From JANXLS01 sp038227045 (GTDB lineage: Bacteria > Planctomycetota > SZUA-567 > H5-PLA8): DNA of 25,817 nucleotides. The stretch spans positions 1-25,817 of the forward strand of contig JBBRQD010000083.1 in assembly GCA_038227045.1 (NCBI GenBank). Reading direction: 5' to 3'. Positions within the stretch are counted from its first letter, which is position 1; the number at the start of each line of letters is the position of its first letter. Below are positions 6,567-14,442 of this stretch, one piece after another. Both the position numbers and the translations under genes were made by a program. Under the pieces are notes generated by a model. That model had not been told where the DNA came from. It saw only the letters and a list, made by a program, of their open reading frames with translations, and searched no databases.

Positions 6567-9455
6567 ATGAACACCATGCGTCCACTCACTCCTGGCCACC
6601 CGCTGCGCTTCGCGATTCTCGCGGTCGCGCTGTCGATTCTCGCGGGTTGCGACCAGGAGCCGGAGAATGAGCGCAAGCAGCCTGCGCCTTTAAAACTCAG
6701 CGAGTTCGGCGGCGGCGGCAAAAAAGATTTCAAGCCCGGCAAGGATCTCGAAAAATCCGCCGACCAAGTCCGCAACGAAGCGCTCGAACAAGTTAACAAG
6801 AATCTTGAAAAGCGAACCAAGGCCGCTGAAGAAGAAGCGAAGAATCAGGGCAAGGAAAAGAAAAAAGACAAGGACAAAGATAAAGCGGCCAAAGATGACC
6901 CGCGAATGCCCAAAGCGTTTTCGTTCGGAAACACGCCCTTCGTCGAATTGGACCCCGAAACGAAAAAGAAAAAGTCGGACAAAGCCATACCGCTCACCCC
7001 TCCGGCCAACACCCGCCATTTTGCCGAAATCATCGGACCCGGCCAGAAGTCGGTTTCATCGACCGGCGACACGGTAAACATTCCCAGCGGCGACAAGAAA
7101 TCGGGCCAAAAGAAAGGCGCAAACGACAAGAGCGATGCTCAAGTGGTCGAAAACAGAGGCACTGCCGAATTGGGCGACGAAGTCACCTTTGGCAAGAAAG
7201 AAGAGAAGCAGGGATTCTTCGCGCGATTGTTCGGCATCAAGAAAGAGCCGGAGACACGCGTCATTCGCCAGGGCGAAGCGGGCAAGCAGTTCGAGATCAT
7301 CAACGAGCAGCAGAACAAAAAAACGCTCGGCCAGGTGACCGCCGAAAAATACGACGGAACGCAATTCAGTTCGCACCACGCCGATGACCCCAACGGCTTG
7401 AAAGAAAAGTACAATCCTTTTAGCAAAAGCGCCCTGCCCAATCGCAATGCGTTCACGCCCGCGCCGGCCGAAAAGCAGGGGCTTGAAAGCGAACGTGTCG
7501 CCGGCGAAATGACGCGCATTCGGTTGAAGAACGAAGCGGCCGCGCAAGGCCAGAAAGAGCCGGCCGGAAAAGACGCCGGCGCCGGAAGAGGAAAATCGCC
7601 GGATGTCCGCCACCCGCTCACGGATTTCGACCCGCCGACGCCCAACCTGAGCGACGCGAAAAACGCAAACGTTGCGCCTGCGGTTGCACCGAAGACTCCC
7701 ACCGCTCCGGCGACCGGCGCTGTCAATCCGGCCGCGCCGGCCGTATTTAACCCCAGCGACAACGCGCCCATCACCGCCGATTCGCCCATCAATACAGAAT
7801 TCAATCCCGCCAAATTCGCCACGCCTGAAAACGCGCCGAAAGACACGGCGGCGGTTGTTCCGTCCCCGGCGGCAAAGCCCACGCCGGATTCGGAAGAAGG
7901 CATCGCCGAATCGCAGCGTCAATTCGGATCGCTCGAAGACTATCGCAAGGGGCTCGCCACGCGCGACATCGTGGCGCGCGAAGCGGCGTTTCAACGCGCC
8001 GCCGCCGAAAAACGCGAGGATGCCGTTCCGGCGCTTGTCGATGAAGTTTCGCGCAACGGAATGCTGGCAGTCACCGCCGCGCGGGTGCTCGCGGTCATTG
8101 GAAAAGTCAACGACCCGGTCGAACGCGGACTCATGACGGGCTTGAATACGAACGGCAACAAAGACGCCGTGCTGCGCGAAGCGTGCGCGGAATCACTGGG
8201 GCAATTGCGCATCCGCCGCGCCGTGCCGCTGCTCGCCGAAAAATCGAAGCTCGAAAAAAGTTACACGGTGCGCTCGGCGTGCGTCGCGGCGCTCGGTGTG
8301 ATCGGCGATCCGGCGGCGCTGCCCGCGCTGCACATGCGGCTCGACGACCGCGGCGAAATCGAATTCGTCAAGCAGAGCGCCGCGCTGGCGCTCGCCCGCT
8401 TCGGCGACGCGGCCGGGCGCGAGCATCTGATTCAATCGCTCGATTCGCCGTCCGCCGCGTATCAAGTGCTGGGCCTGACGGGCCTCGCGCAGCTCAAGGA
8501 TCCCGGAACGGCCGGTTACCTGGTCTCCGGTCTCGACTCCAAATACGAAGAAGTCTGGACGACGGCGGTGATGCTTTTCCCGCGCATCGGTGCGCGTTTC
8601 GCCGTCCCGATTCTGCGCGCGCAACTGCTGTCCGGAAACGATTCGATGCGTGTCCGAGCGTCATTGGCGCTGGGATTCCTGGGCTGCAGTGATGGCCGTG
8701 CGCTGATCTGCCGCGCGGCGCGCTCCGGTTCGCTGCAGGAGCGCACGCTCGCCTGCGAATTGTTCGCGCGTCTCGGGCGCACCGATCAGATTCCGCTGCT
8801 CATGGATAAGTTGAGCGATCCGAACACCAACGTCCGCCAGACCGCCGCGACGGCGCTCACGCGCCTGGACGCCAAGGAAGCCGTGCCGCTGCTCGCCGAA
8901 GCCGCGCGCGGGCGATTCAAAAGCCAGTTGATTCAGCCCATTCAAGTCTCCGAACAAACCAATAACGGCAGTCGCGAATCGCGCAGCATGCTGTCCGTCC
9001 AAACCGGCTCGCCAGCGGACATGAACGAGCGGTTGATCATGCTCGCCTGCCTGCGAATTCTGCGCGGCGAAAAGGACGATCTGGTGCTGAACACACTGCC
9101 CAGCAGCCGCGATTCGAGCTGGCCGGAATTCGATCGCGAATTGCTCAAGCAGCAAGTCGATTTGATCAAGATGTACAAGCTCGTGGACGTCATTCCATCC
9201 GGCGCGGGCGGCGCGGGCGCGCTGATCCTGATTCCTGGCGGACAGGAAATTCTATACCGCCGCGGCGAGACGCTCGCCGGCGGTTTCAAGATCGGCGAGA
9301 TCAGCCTGGGCGCGCCGTCACCCGATGGCAAACGCAGCGTTCCCCCCTTCGCCACACTGCAACGCGGCGACGAACGCGTTATTTTGTATCAAGGTCTTGC
9401 GCCCGAAGTCGAGAATCGAAAAGACGTCGGGAAATTGATTCCATGTCCTCATTGA
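6567..9455 (+). CDS. Large lipoprotein with HEAT repeats
   Basis: 962 residues. The signal peptide ends in a lipobox LAGC with Cys28 as the expected lipidated residue, so it should be membrane-anchored outside the cytoplasm. Residues ~30-450 are a long low-complexity Lys/Glu then Pro/Ala-rich region, probably extended. Residues ~485-780 hold about eight helical HEAT-type repeats, for example AVPALVDEVSRNGMLAVTAA, TVRSACVAALGVIGDPAALP and NVRQTAATALTRLDAKEAVP. A C-terminal segment (~830-962) has no recognised fold. HEAT repeats usually mediate protein binding; the partner is unknown. There is no clear ribosome binding site. The palindromic repeat ends 8 bases before the ATG. A second ATG three codons on would keep the signal peptide. 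The last 13 bases overlap the next gene. Confidence 0.85.
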   Translation: MNTMRPLTPGHPLRFAILAVALSILAGCDQEPENERKQPAPLKLSEFGGGGKKDFKPGKDLEKSADQVRNEALEQVNKNLEKRTKAAEEEAKNQGKEKKKDKDKDKAAKDDPRMPKAFSFGNTPFVELDPETKKKKSDKAIPLTPPANTRHFAEIIGPGQKSVSSTGDTVNIPSGDKKSGQKKGANDKSDAQVVENRGTAELGDEVTFGKKEEKQGFFARLFGIKKEPETRVIRQGEAGKQFEIINEQQNKKTLGQVTAEKYDGTQFSSHHADDPNGLKEKYNPFSKSALPNRNAFTPAPAEKQGLESERVAGEMTRIRLKNEAAAQGQKEPAGKDAGAGRGKSPDVRHPLTDFDPPTPNLSDAKNANVAPAVAPKTPTAPATGAVNPAAPAVFNPSDNAPITADSPINTEFNPAKFATPENAPKDTAAVVPSPAAKPTPDSEEGIAESQRQFGSLEDYRKGLATRDIVAREAAFQRAAAEKREDAVPALVDEVSRNGMLAVTAARVLAVIGKVNDPVERGLMTGLNTNGNKDAVLREACAESLGQLRIRRAVPLLAEKSKLEKSYTVRSACVAALGVIGDPAALPALHMRLDDRGEIEFVKQSAALALARFGDAAGREHLIQSLDSPSAAYQVLGLTGLAQLKDPGTAGYLVSGLDSKYEEVWTTAVMLFPRIGARFAVPILRAQLLSGNDSMRVRASLALGFLGCSDGRALICRAARSGSLQERTLACELFARLGRTDQIPLLMDKLSDPNTNVRQTAATALTRLDAKEAVPLLAEAARGRFKSQLIQPIQVSEQTNNGSRESRSMLSVQTGSPADMNERLIMLACLRILRGEKDDLVLNTLPSSRDSSWPEFDRELLKQQVDLIKMYKLVDVIPSGAGGAGALILIPGGQEILYRRGETLAGGFKIGEISLGAPSPDGKRSVPPFATLQRGDERVILYQGLAPEVENRKDVGKLIPCPH

Positions 9456-9877
9456 ACGCGATGATTGCGGCAGTTCTGCTGCTCGCTCTGCTGGCCGTTC
9501 AAGAGAGCACCGCCGCTGATAAATCCGATCCTTCAGTTGAAATCACGTTGACCGGAAACTGGTCCGGCCGATGGACGGATTCACGACCGGGATACTCCCC
9601 AAACGGCGGCGATTTCACGGGCACTGCGGTGGAAAACGTTCCAGGAGTCTGGAGCGCGACATTCGTTGTTGGAAAGGCGCTGATCTTCAAAGCCGAACTG
9701 AAGGGCAAACTCGTCGATGGAAAAATTCGCTTCGACACCGCGGTGAGCCTCGGAAAATTTCACGGCGTGTACACATTCAAAGGCTGCGTAACCCGCGACG
9801 AATTCACAGGCGAGTACGAAGGCCCGGATGAAAAAGGAACTATCAAAATGACGCGCACCACCGAGCTTGAAAAATAA
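9443..9877 (+). CDS. Small exported protein of unknown function
   Basis: 144 residues. The signal peptide MSSLNAMIAAVLLLALLAVQ ends near ESTAADKS. The mature part is beta-rich with alternating Gly/aromatic residues (GNWSGRWTD, GVYTFKGCV, FTGEYEGPDEKGTIKMTR), resembling small barrel or lipocalin-like modules that report on a binding activity, but no family is recognised. It overlaps the HEAT lipoprotein by 13 bases, so it is translationally coupled and may act with it outside the membrane. A hairpin terminator follows. Confidence 0.65.
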   Translation: MSSLNAMIAAVLLLALLAVQESTAADKSDPSVEITLTGNWSGRWTDSRPGYSPNGGDFTGTAVENVPGVWSATFVVGKALIFKAELKGKLVDGKIRFDTAVSLGKFHGVYTFKGCVTRDEFTGEYEGPDEKGTIKMTRTTELEK

Positions 9878-9888
9878 CGGCACTAATA

Positions 9889-9917
9889 AACGAAGCGGCA
9901 AACTTCGCCGCTTCGTT
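9889..9917. terminator. Bidirectional hairpin between convergent genes
   Basis: A perfect 11-base stem, AACGAAGCGGC / GCCGCTTCGTT, has a 7-base loop (AAACTTC). It lies 12 bases after the plus-strand stop and 27 bases after the minus-strand galM stop. AATAA on the left gives a U-rich tail on the minus strand; the plus-strand tail is only weakly U-rich. Confidence 0.65.
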
Positions 9918-9943
9918 CAATTGCAGTTTGAAATCCCCGACAA

Positions 9944-11068
9944 TTATTTCACGCTGAACTTATGCACTGTCTTTTGCGTATAAGTCTCGCCCGGCTTGAG
10001 CACCGTCGTCGGGAAATCCGGATGATTCGGCGACTCCGGAAAGTGATGCGTCTCCAGGCAGAATCCCTGATGTTTGTTACAGACCACGCCGCGCGCGGTA
10101 GTGTGTCCGTCCATGAAATTCCCAGTGTAAAACTGCACGCCCGGCTCCGTCGTTGAAATTTCCATGACGCGGCCGCTCTTCAAATCGTGAACCGTCGCGC
10201 ACTTTTTCAATTCGCCGGCATTGCCGTTCAACACCCACGTGTGATCGTATCCAACCGGGTCGCCGCCCGCTTGCTGGATGCGCTCGCCAATGGTGTGCGC
10301 CACCGTGAAATCCATCGGCGTGCCCTTCACCGGCTGTGTGCCGTTGTTCGGAATGCCGCCCATATTCACGGGCACATACTTGTCGGCGTGGATCGTCATT
10401 TCGTGCTCGAGAATATTGCCCGCCGCCGCGCCCGCGAGATTCCAATACGTGTGGTTCGTGAGGTTCAATACCGTGGCTTTGTCGGTCGTCGCGAAATAAT
10501 CGATCGTCAGTTCGTTGCTGTCGTTCAGTGTGTAGACAACAGTGACTTTCAGATTGCCGGGATAGCCTTCGTCGCCGTCCGGGCTTAGATGGGAGAACTT
10601 GACGCTTCCTTCGCTCTGCTTGTTGACGGCGGTAAATTGTGGTTCCCAGACGGCCTTGTCGAATCCCTTGACGCCGCCATGCAGATGATTCGCGCCGTTG
10701 TTTTTGGCGAGGGTGTAGGTCTTGCCGTCGAGCGTGAATTCACCCTTTGCGATGCGGTTGGCGTAGCGCCCGGCCGTCGCTCCAAAGAACGGATTGCCCT
10801 TCGTGAAATAGCCATCGAGCGTGTCGAAGCCCAGCGTAATATCGCTCGACTTTCCATCCTTATCCGGCGCATCCAGCGAGACCAGCGTCGCGCCGTAATT
10901 CATGATTCGCGCTTTGACTCCGTGAGTGTTTTCGAGCGTGTAGAGCGTCACTTCCTTGCCGTCAGGCGTCTTGCCGAATAGCTCCGACTTTGTCGTCACG
11001 GTTCCCTCCCCCGCTTGGCAGACGACCGCTAAAACGGCCGCCAGTGCCATCCCCGAAATGGTTCTCAT
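9944..11068 (-). CDS. galM: Exported aldose 1-epimerase (mutarotase)
   Basis: 374 residues. It interconverts alpha and beta anomers of sugars such as galactose and glucose. A signal peptide (MRTISGMALAAVLAVVCQAG) places it in the periplasm, unlike cytoplasmic E. coli GalM. Family motifs are NYGATLVSL, GRYANRIAKGEF, NGANHLHGG (substrate His128/His130), general-acid His206 in NLTNHTYWNLAG, and general-base Glu339 in CLETHHFPESPNHP. The length is normal for the family plus the signal. GGAGGAG lies 5-8 bases before the ATG. No galactose genes adjoin, so it probably serves general polysaccharide use. It shares a divergent upstream region with the cytochrome-type gene. Confidence 0.93.
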   Translation of the reverse strand: MRTISGMALAAVLAVVCQAGEGTVTTKSELFGKTPDGKEVTLYTLENTHGVKARIMNYGATLVSLDAPDKDGKSSDITLGFDTLDGYFTKGNPFFGATAGRYANRIAKGEFTLDGKTYTLAKNNGANHLHGGVKGFDKAVWEPQFTAVNKQSEGSVKFSHLSPDGDEGYPGNLKVTVVYTLNDSNELTIDYFATTDKATVLNLTNHTYWNLAGAAAGNILEHEMTIHADKYVPVNMGGIPNNGTQPVKGTPMDFTVAHTIGERIQQAGGDPVGYDHTWVLNGNAGELKKCATVHDLKSGRVMEISTTEPGVQFYTGNFMDGHTTARGVVCNKHQGFCLETHHFPESPNHPDFPTTVLKPGETYTQKTVHKFSVK

Positions 11069-11107
11069 ACTCGTCTCCTCCGCACTAAAAAAGAATTGGC
11101 CGCATCG

Positions 11108-11136
11108 TTACTAAGGGTGTATCTCTATGTAGTCAA
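11108..11136 (-). promoter_or_regulatory. Candidate galM promoter
   Basis: Read on the minus strand, TTGACT (11136-11131) is followed after 17 bases by TAGTAA (11113-11108), about 40 bases before the galM start. It lies in the divergent region with the cytochrome-type gene. The -10 element is a poor match. Confidence 0.35.
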
Positions 11137-11173
11137 GTGCCGATGAAAAATGGTAAAGTGTTTGAAGGATTTC

Positions 11174-14100
11174 ATGAAAAGAAAATTCCGTCATTTTTCA
11201 ATCCTGCACCGCGTCGTGCTATTCGCCGTTTGCGCGGCTCCTTTATTGTGTAGCGCGGCGCAACCGGACGCGGACGGCATTAAATTCTTTGAACAGAAAA
11301 TTCGTCCGGCGCTGGCCGAGCGCTGCATCAAATGCCACGGCGTCGAAAAACAGAAGGGCCAACTGCGCCTCGATACGCTCGAAGCGGCGTTGAAGGGCGG
11401 CGAGACTCGAGCCGCCATTGTGCCCGGCGATCCCGTCAAATCGCTGCTCATTTCCGCCATCGAACACAGCGATCCCGACCTGACGATGCCGCCAAAGGAA
11501 GCCAAGCTTCCGGACGCGGAACGCGCCGCGTTCGCGCAGTGGATCAAGATGGGCGCGCCGTGGCCGGAGAACGCGAAAATTGCCGCCGCGTCGCTGGCCA
11601 AAAAACACAAAGTGATCACCGATGCAGACCGCGCATTCTGGTCCTTTCAACCAATCAAGAATCCCCCTGTTCCCGACGTAAAAGATTCCGGCTGGGTCAA
11701 GAACGAGATCGATAAATTCATTCTCGAAAAACTCGCCGCGTCGGGCCTCGATCCTGCGCAGGAGGCCGCTCCACGCACGCTGATCCGCCGTGTGACGCTC
11801 GATCTGCATGGCGTTCCGCCCACGCCCGAGGAGGTTGACGCGTTTCTGGCCGATGCCTCTCCAAACGCGTACGAAAAATTGATCGACCGCCTGCTGGCCA
11901 GCCCGCGCTATGGCGAGCGCGCCGCGCGGCAATGGCTCGACCTGGTCCGCTACGCGGAGTCGGACGGCTTCAAGCAGGATGCCTACCGCGCCAACGCGTG
12001 GCCGTATCGCGATTACGTGATCCGTTCGATGAACGAGGACAAGCCCTACGACCGCTTCGTCGCCGAGCAGCTCGCCGGCGACGAAATCGATCCGGAGAAT
12101 CCAGACGTGTACGTCGGCACGGCGTTTCTGCGCTTGAGCAGTTACGAATACAACCAGCGCGACGTGCCAAAGGCGTGGGGGCAGTATCTCGACGATGTCA
12201 CGGACGTGTGCGGCGACGTGTTCATGGGCATGAGCATGAGCTGCGCGCACTGCCACGATCACAAGTTTGATCCGATTTTGCAGGCGGATTACTACCGGCT
12301 CCAGGCCTTCTTTTCCGGTGTTCACTGGCGCGACGATTTGCCGGTGGCGCGTCAAACAGAGCTCGCGCAGTACAAGGCGGCGTACGAAAAATGGGAGCAG
12401 AAAACGAAGACTCTGCGCGACGAAATCGCCACGATCGAACAGCCTCATTTGGAAAAGGCAAAACGCGACGCGATGAGCAAGTTCGAGCCGGAATTTAAAG
12501 TCATGATTGAAAAACCGCCGGGCGAGTGCAAGCCGTTCGAAACGCAAATCACCGAATTGGCCTTGCGCCAGGTTGTCGATGAACGCAAAACCATTGATGG
12601 AAAAATCAAAGGCGCGGAGCGCGAAAAATGGTCTGAGCTGAAGAAGAAGTTGGCCGATTTCGATCCCGAGAAACCCAAGGCACTACAGACAACACTGCTC
12701 GTCGCGGATGTCGGTCCGAAAGCCGCGCCCACCACCATTCCGGGCGACGCAACGAAGACCGAAATCGAACCGGGATATTTGACGCTGCTCGACGCCAAGC
12801 CCGCCGTGATTCCCGCGCCGAAAACAGCGAACACCACCGGCCGGCGCAGTGCGCTGGCGGCGTGGCTGGCCCGGCCGGAAAACCCGCTCGCGTCGCGCGT
12901 CATGGTCAACCGCCTCTGGCAATATCGCTTCGGCCGCGGCATCGTCGCGACGTCGAGCGACTTTGGGCGGCTTGGAGAAAAGCCCACGCACCCGGAACTG
13001 CTCGACTGGCTCGCCACGCGTTTCGTCAAGGACGGCTGGAGCATGAAAAAAATCAATCGGCTGATCGTGCTCTCCGCCACGTACCGGCAAACCTCGCTGA
13101 GGCCGATGCCCGAAGCGGCGAAGCTGAAAGATCCCGAAAACCGGCTGCTGTGGCGCATCAACGCGCGGCGCCTGGATGCGCAGCAGATTCGCGATTCGAT
13201 GCTGGCGGCCAGCGGCGAACTGGATACGAAGAACGGCGGATCGTCCGCGGATTTCACGTCGCCGAGCCGCGGCATTTACACGAAAGTGCTGCGCAACACC
13301 CACGACTCGCTGCTCGAAGTGTTCGACGAGCCCGACGGTCTGTTGACCAATCCCTTGCGCAACGTCACGACTACCGCGACGCAATCGCTGTTCATGATCA
13401 ACGGCCAATGGCCCTTGCAGCGCGCGTCGTCGTTCGCGATCCGCGTGCAGCAATCGTGTTCGGGCGATCCCGGCGCAATGGCCGACACGGCGTACCGGCT
13501 CGCGTTCGGGCGTTTGCCGAGGGCCAAAGAACGCGCCACGGCAATGGCTTTTCTGGAGCGTTCGAAAGGCAACGCAGCCGCGAATGCGAACCCCGCGTCG
13601 AGTCAGAATTATGTCGCGCAGACCATGCCGCAGAGCGGCGGACAGGCCGCGCTCTTTCGCGAAAATCATCCCGAAGACCAGTTGAAACTTCCCGACAATC
13701 CGGGCCTTCCTGCGGGCGATTTTACAATCGAAGCGATCGTGCTTTTGGAATCGCTGTACGAAAACGCCGACGTGCGGACAGTCGCCTCGCATTGGGATGG
13801 AAACCCGCTGCACGCCGGCTGGTCCTTCGGCGTGACCAGCGAGAAATCGAGGTTTCAGCCGCGCAATTTAATACTGCAATTCAGCGACGGAGATCCGAAA
13901 AACGGCGCCACGGGATACGAAGTCGTTCCATCCGATTTGAGGATCGAACTGCACAAAACATACTACGTTGCGGCGTCGGTGAAAATGTCCGACACGGGTG
14001 AAACGGGCATCACGTTTTACATGCGCGATTTGACCGATATGGACGCGCTGATGCGCACGGCGAAGGCAAAACACGTGGCGCTTGCGCACGGTCCGTCGAA

Positions 14101-14419
14101 GTGCGCCTTTGTCGTCGGTGCGCGCGATGGCGTGCGCACGATGGGCTGGCACGGCATGATCGACGAAGTGAAACTCTCGAATACCGCGCTGCCCAAACAG
14201 CAGTTGTTCGTGGGTGACATCATCAACAAAAGCGCGGCATCCGGGCATTGGAAATTCGAGGAGAACCCCGGTTTCTTCAAGGATTCCGACAGCCTTCACC
14301 CCGACTTACTGCCCGCTGCGTCATCCAAGTCAACGGGCGACAGGCCGCGTGCCAGCCAGGCGCTCGTGGACTTCTGCCACGTGCTGTTCAATTCGAACGA
14401 ATTCATATACGTCGAATGA
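11174..14419 (+). CDS. Planctomycete cytochrome-type protein (PSCyt1-DUF1549-DUF1553) with internal LamG-like domain
   Basis: 1081 residues from the ATG at 11174, which has GAAGG 5 bases upstream and yields a signal peptide (MKRKFRHFSILHRVVLFAVC); an in-frame ATG at 11150 is less likely. Order: PSCyt1 domain with heme motif CIKCHG (Cys51, Cys54, His55) and the MPP motif in DPDLTMPPKEAKLP; DUF1549 with PRYGERAARQWLDLVRYAES and a second CAHCH (Cys357, Cys360, His361) followed by DHKFDPI; a coiled stretch; DUF1553 with LASRVMVNRLWQYRFGRGIV and ATYRQTS. A concanavalin/LamG-like insert (GDFTIEAIVLLESLYENADV to HGMIDEVKLSN, about 840-1040) lies before the final DUF1553 helix ending LVDFCHVLFNSNEFIYVE. 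It is predicted to be periplasmic and redox-active or sugar-associated; the true reaction is not established. The usual DUF1501 partner gene is not adjacent. Confidence 0.9.
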   Translation: MKRKFRHFSILHRVVLFAVCAAPLLCSAAQPDADGIKFFEQKIRPALAERCIKCHGVEKQKGQLRLDTLEAALKGGETRAAIVPGDPVKSLLISAIEHSDPDLTMPPKEAKLPDAERAAFAQWIKMGAPWPENAKIAAASLAKKHKVITDADRAFWSFQPIKNPPVPDVKDSGWVKNEIDKFILEKLAASGLDPAQEAAPRTLIRRVTLDLHGVPPTPEEVDAFLADASPNAYEKLIDRLLASPRYGERAARQWLDLVRYAESDGFKQDAYRANAWPYRDYVIRSMNEDKPYDRFVAEQLAGDEIDPENPDVYVGTAFLRLSSYEYNQRDVPKAWGQYLDDVTDVCGDVFMGMSMSCAHCHDHKFDPILQADYYRLQAFFSGVHWRDDLPVARQTELAQYKAAYEKWEQKTKTLRDEIATIEQPHLEKAKRDAMSKFEPEFKVMIEKPPGECKPFETQITELALRQVVDERKTIDGKIKGAEREKWSELKKKLADFDPEKPKALQTTLLVADVGPKAAPTTIPGDATKTEIEPGYLTLLDAKPAVIPAPKTANTTGRRSALAAWLARPENPLASRVMVNRLWQYRFGRGIVATSSDFGRLGEKPTHPELLDWLATRFVKDGWSMKKINRLIVLSATYRQTSLRPMPEAAKLKDPENRLLWRINARRLDAQQIRDSMLAASGELDTKNGGSSADFTSPSRGIYTKVLRNTHDSLLEVFDEPDGLLTNPLRNVTTTATQSLFMINGQWPLQRASSFAIRVQQSCSGDPGAMADTAYRLAFGRLPRAKERATAMAFLERSKGNAAANANPASSQNYVAQTMPQSGGQAALFRENHPEDQLKLPDNPGLPAGDFTIEAIVLLESLYENADVRTVASHWDGNPLHAGWSFGVTSEKSRFQPRNLILQFSDGDPKNGATGYEVVPSDLRIELHKTYYVAASVKMSDTGETGITFYMRDLTDMDALMRTAKAKHVALAHGPSKCAFVVGARDGVRTMGWHGMIDEVKLSNTALPKQQLFVGDIINKSAASGHWKFEENPGFFKDSDSLHPDLLPAASSKSTGDRPRASQALVDFCHVLFNSNEFIYVE

Positions 14420-14442
14420 TGAATCGCTGAGCGTCTTTCAAT

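Noticed and set aside
6339..6599. 86-codon minus-strand frame containing VVPPLGG and PPEGGTTN
   Set aside because: This is the translated palindromic repeat at 6501-6558 plus antisense of aroDE.
11150..11173. Upstream ATG for the cytochrome-type protein
   Set aside because: Its 8 extra residues spoil the signal peptide start and lack a ribosome binding site, unlike the ATG at 11174.
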